From JAWPMT01 sp964653795 (GTDB lineage: Bacteria > Bacteroidota > Bacteroidia > Cytophagales > Cyclobacteriaceae): a DNA stretch of 6,339 nucleotides. Numbering within the stretch: the first letter of the stretch is position 1; the number at the start of each line of letters is the position of its first letter. The position numbers were made by a program, and so were the translations under genes. The notes below the pieces were generated by a model. The model ran no database searches and was not told the DNA's origin. It saw only the letters and a list, made by a program, of their open reading frames with translations. The stretch spans positions 1-6,339 of the forward strand of contig CAZZHO010000230.1 of NCBI GenBank assembly GCA_964653795.1. Direction: 5' to 3'. Positions 6,329 to 6,339 of this stretch are shown here, in pieces.

Positions 6329-6339
6329 CCAGGCTAAGA

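Noticed and set aside
1..6339. CRISPR array, mobile element, tRNA/rRNA, defence system or undescribed gene cluster
   Set aside because: No spaced repeats, transposase, terminal repeats or structural RNA were seen, and all longer coding regions fit known families.

Overview
The window looks like chromosomal DNA of a gliding or T9SS-bearing member of the Bacteroidota, probably the Cytophagales or a related group. Three things point there: a GldJ-type SUMF1-fold lipoprotein, which is restricted to that phylum; a Mfd protein with the DEEQKFG form of the Walker B box; and A-rich gene leaders with no clear Shine-Dalgarno sequence but with TTG / TAnnTTTG promoter elements. The assignment below phylum level is inference. 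The sequence is a draft scaffold, because exactly 100 N interrupt gldJ.

Layout from left to right. Bases 1-38 hold an intrinsic terminator that works on the minus strand. Bases 172-771 (minus) encode a small multi-pass membrane protein that I read as a divergent heme-copper oxidase subunit III (COX3-like) protein. A 60-bp divergent spacer follows. Bases 832-4227 (plus) encode the full-length transcription-repair coupling factor Mfd, whose start codon is not ATG. A 129-bp spacer follows, with a good candidate Bacteroidota promoter. Bases 4357-5574 (plus) encode the gliding/secretion lipoprotein GldJ, with an assembly gap just after the lipobox. A strong intrinsic terminator lies between gldJ and the convergent gene at 5621-6328 (minus), a ComF-family phosphoribosyltransferase-like protein whose start lies 11 bases from the window edge.

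The genes do not form one pathway. Mfd is DNA-repair housekeeping, GldJ is part of the outer-membrane gliding/type IX secretion machinery, ComF is a DNA-uptake-associated family of uncertain role in this phylum, and the COX3-like protein belongs to a respiratory family. Each seems to be its own transcription unit: mfd and the COX3-like gene diverge, gldJ has its own promoter candidate, and gldJ and comF converge on a terminator. I see no mobile element, CRISPR array, tRNA or rRNA, and no convincing undescribed system. The points most worth a second look are the COX3-like protein with lost family residues, the acidic alanine-rich insert in GldJ, the repeated promoter-like element before gldJ, and the unresolved starts and gap.
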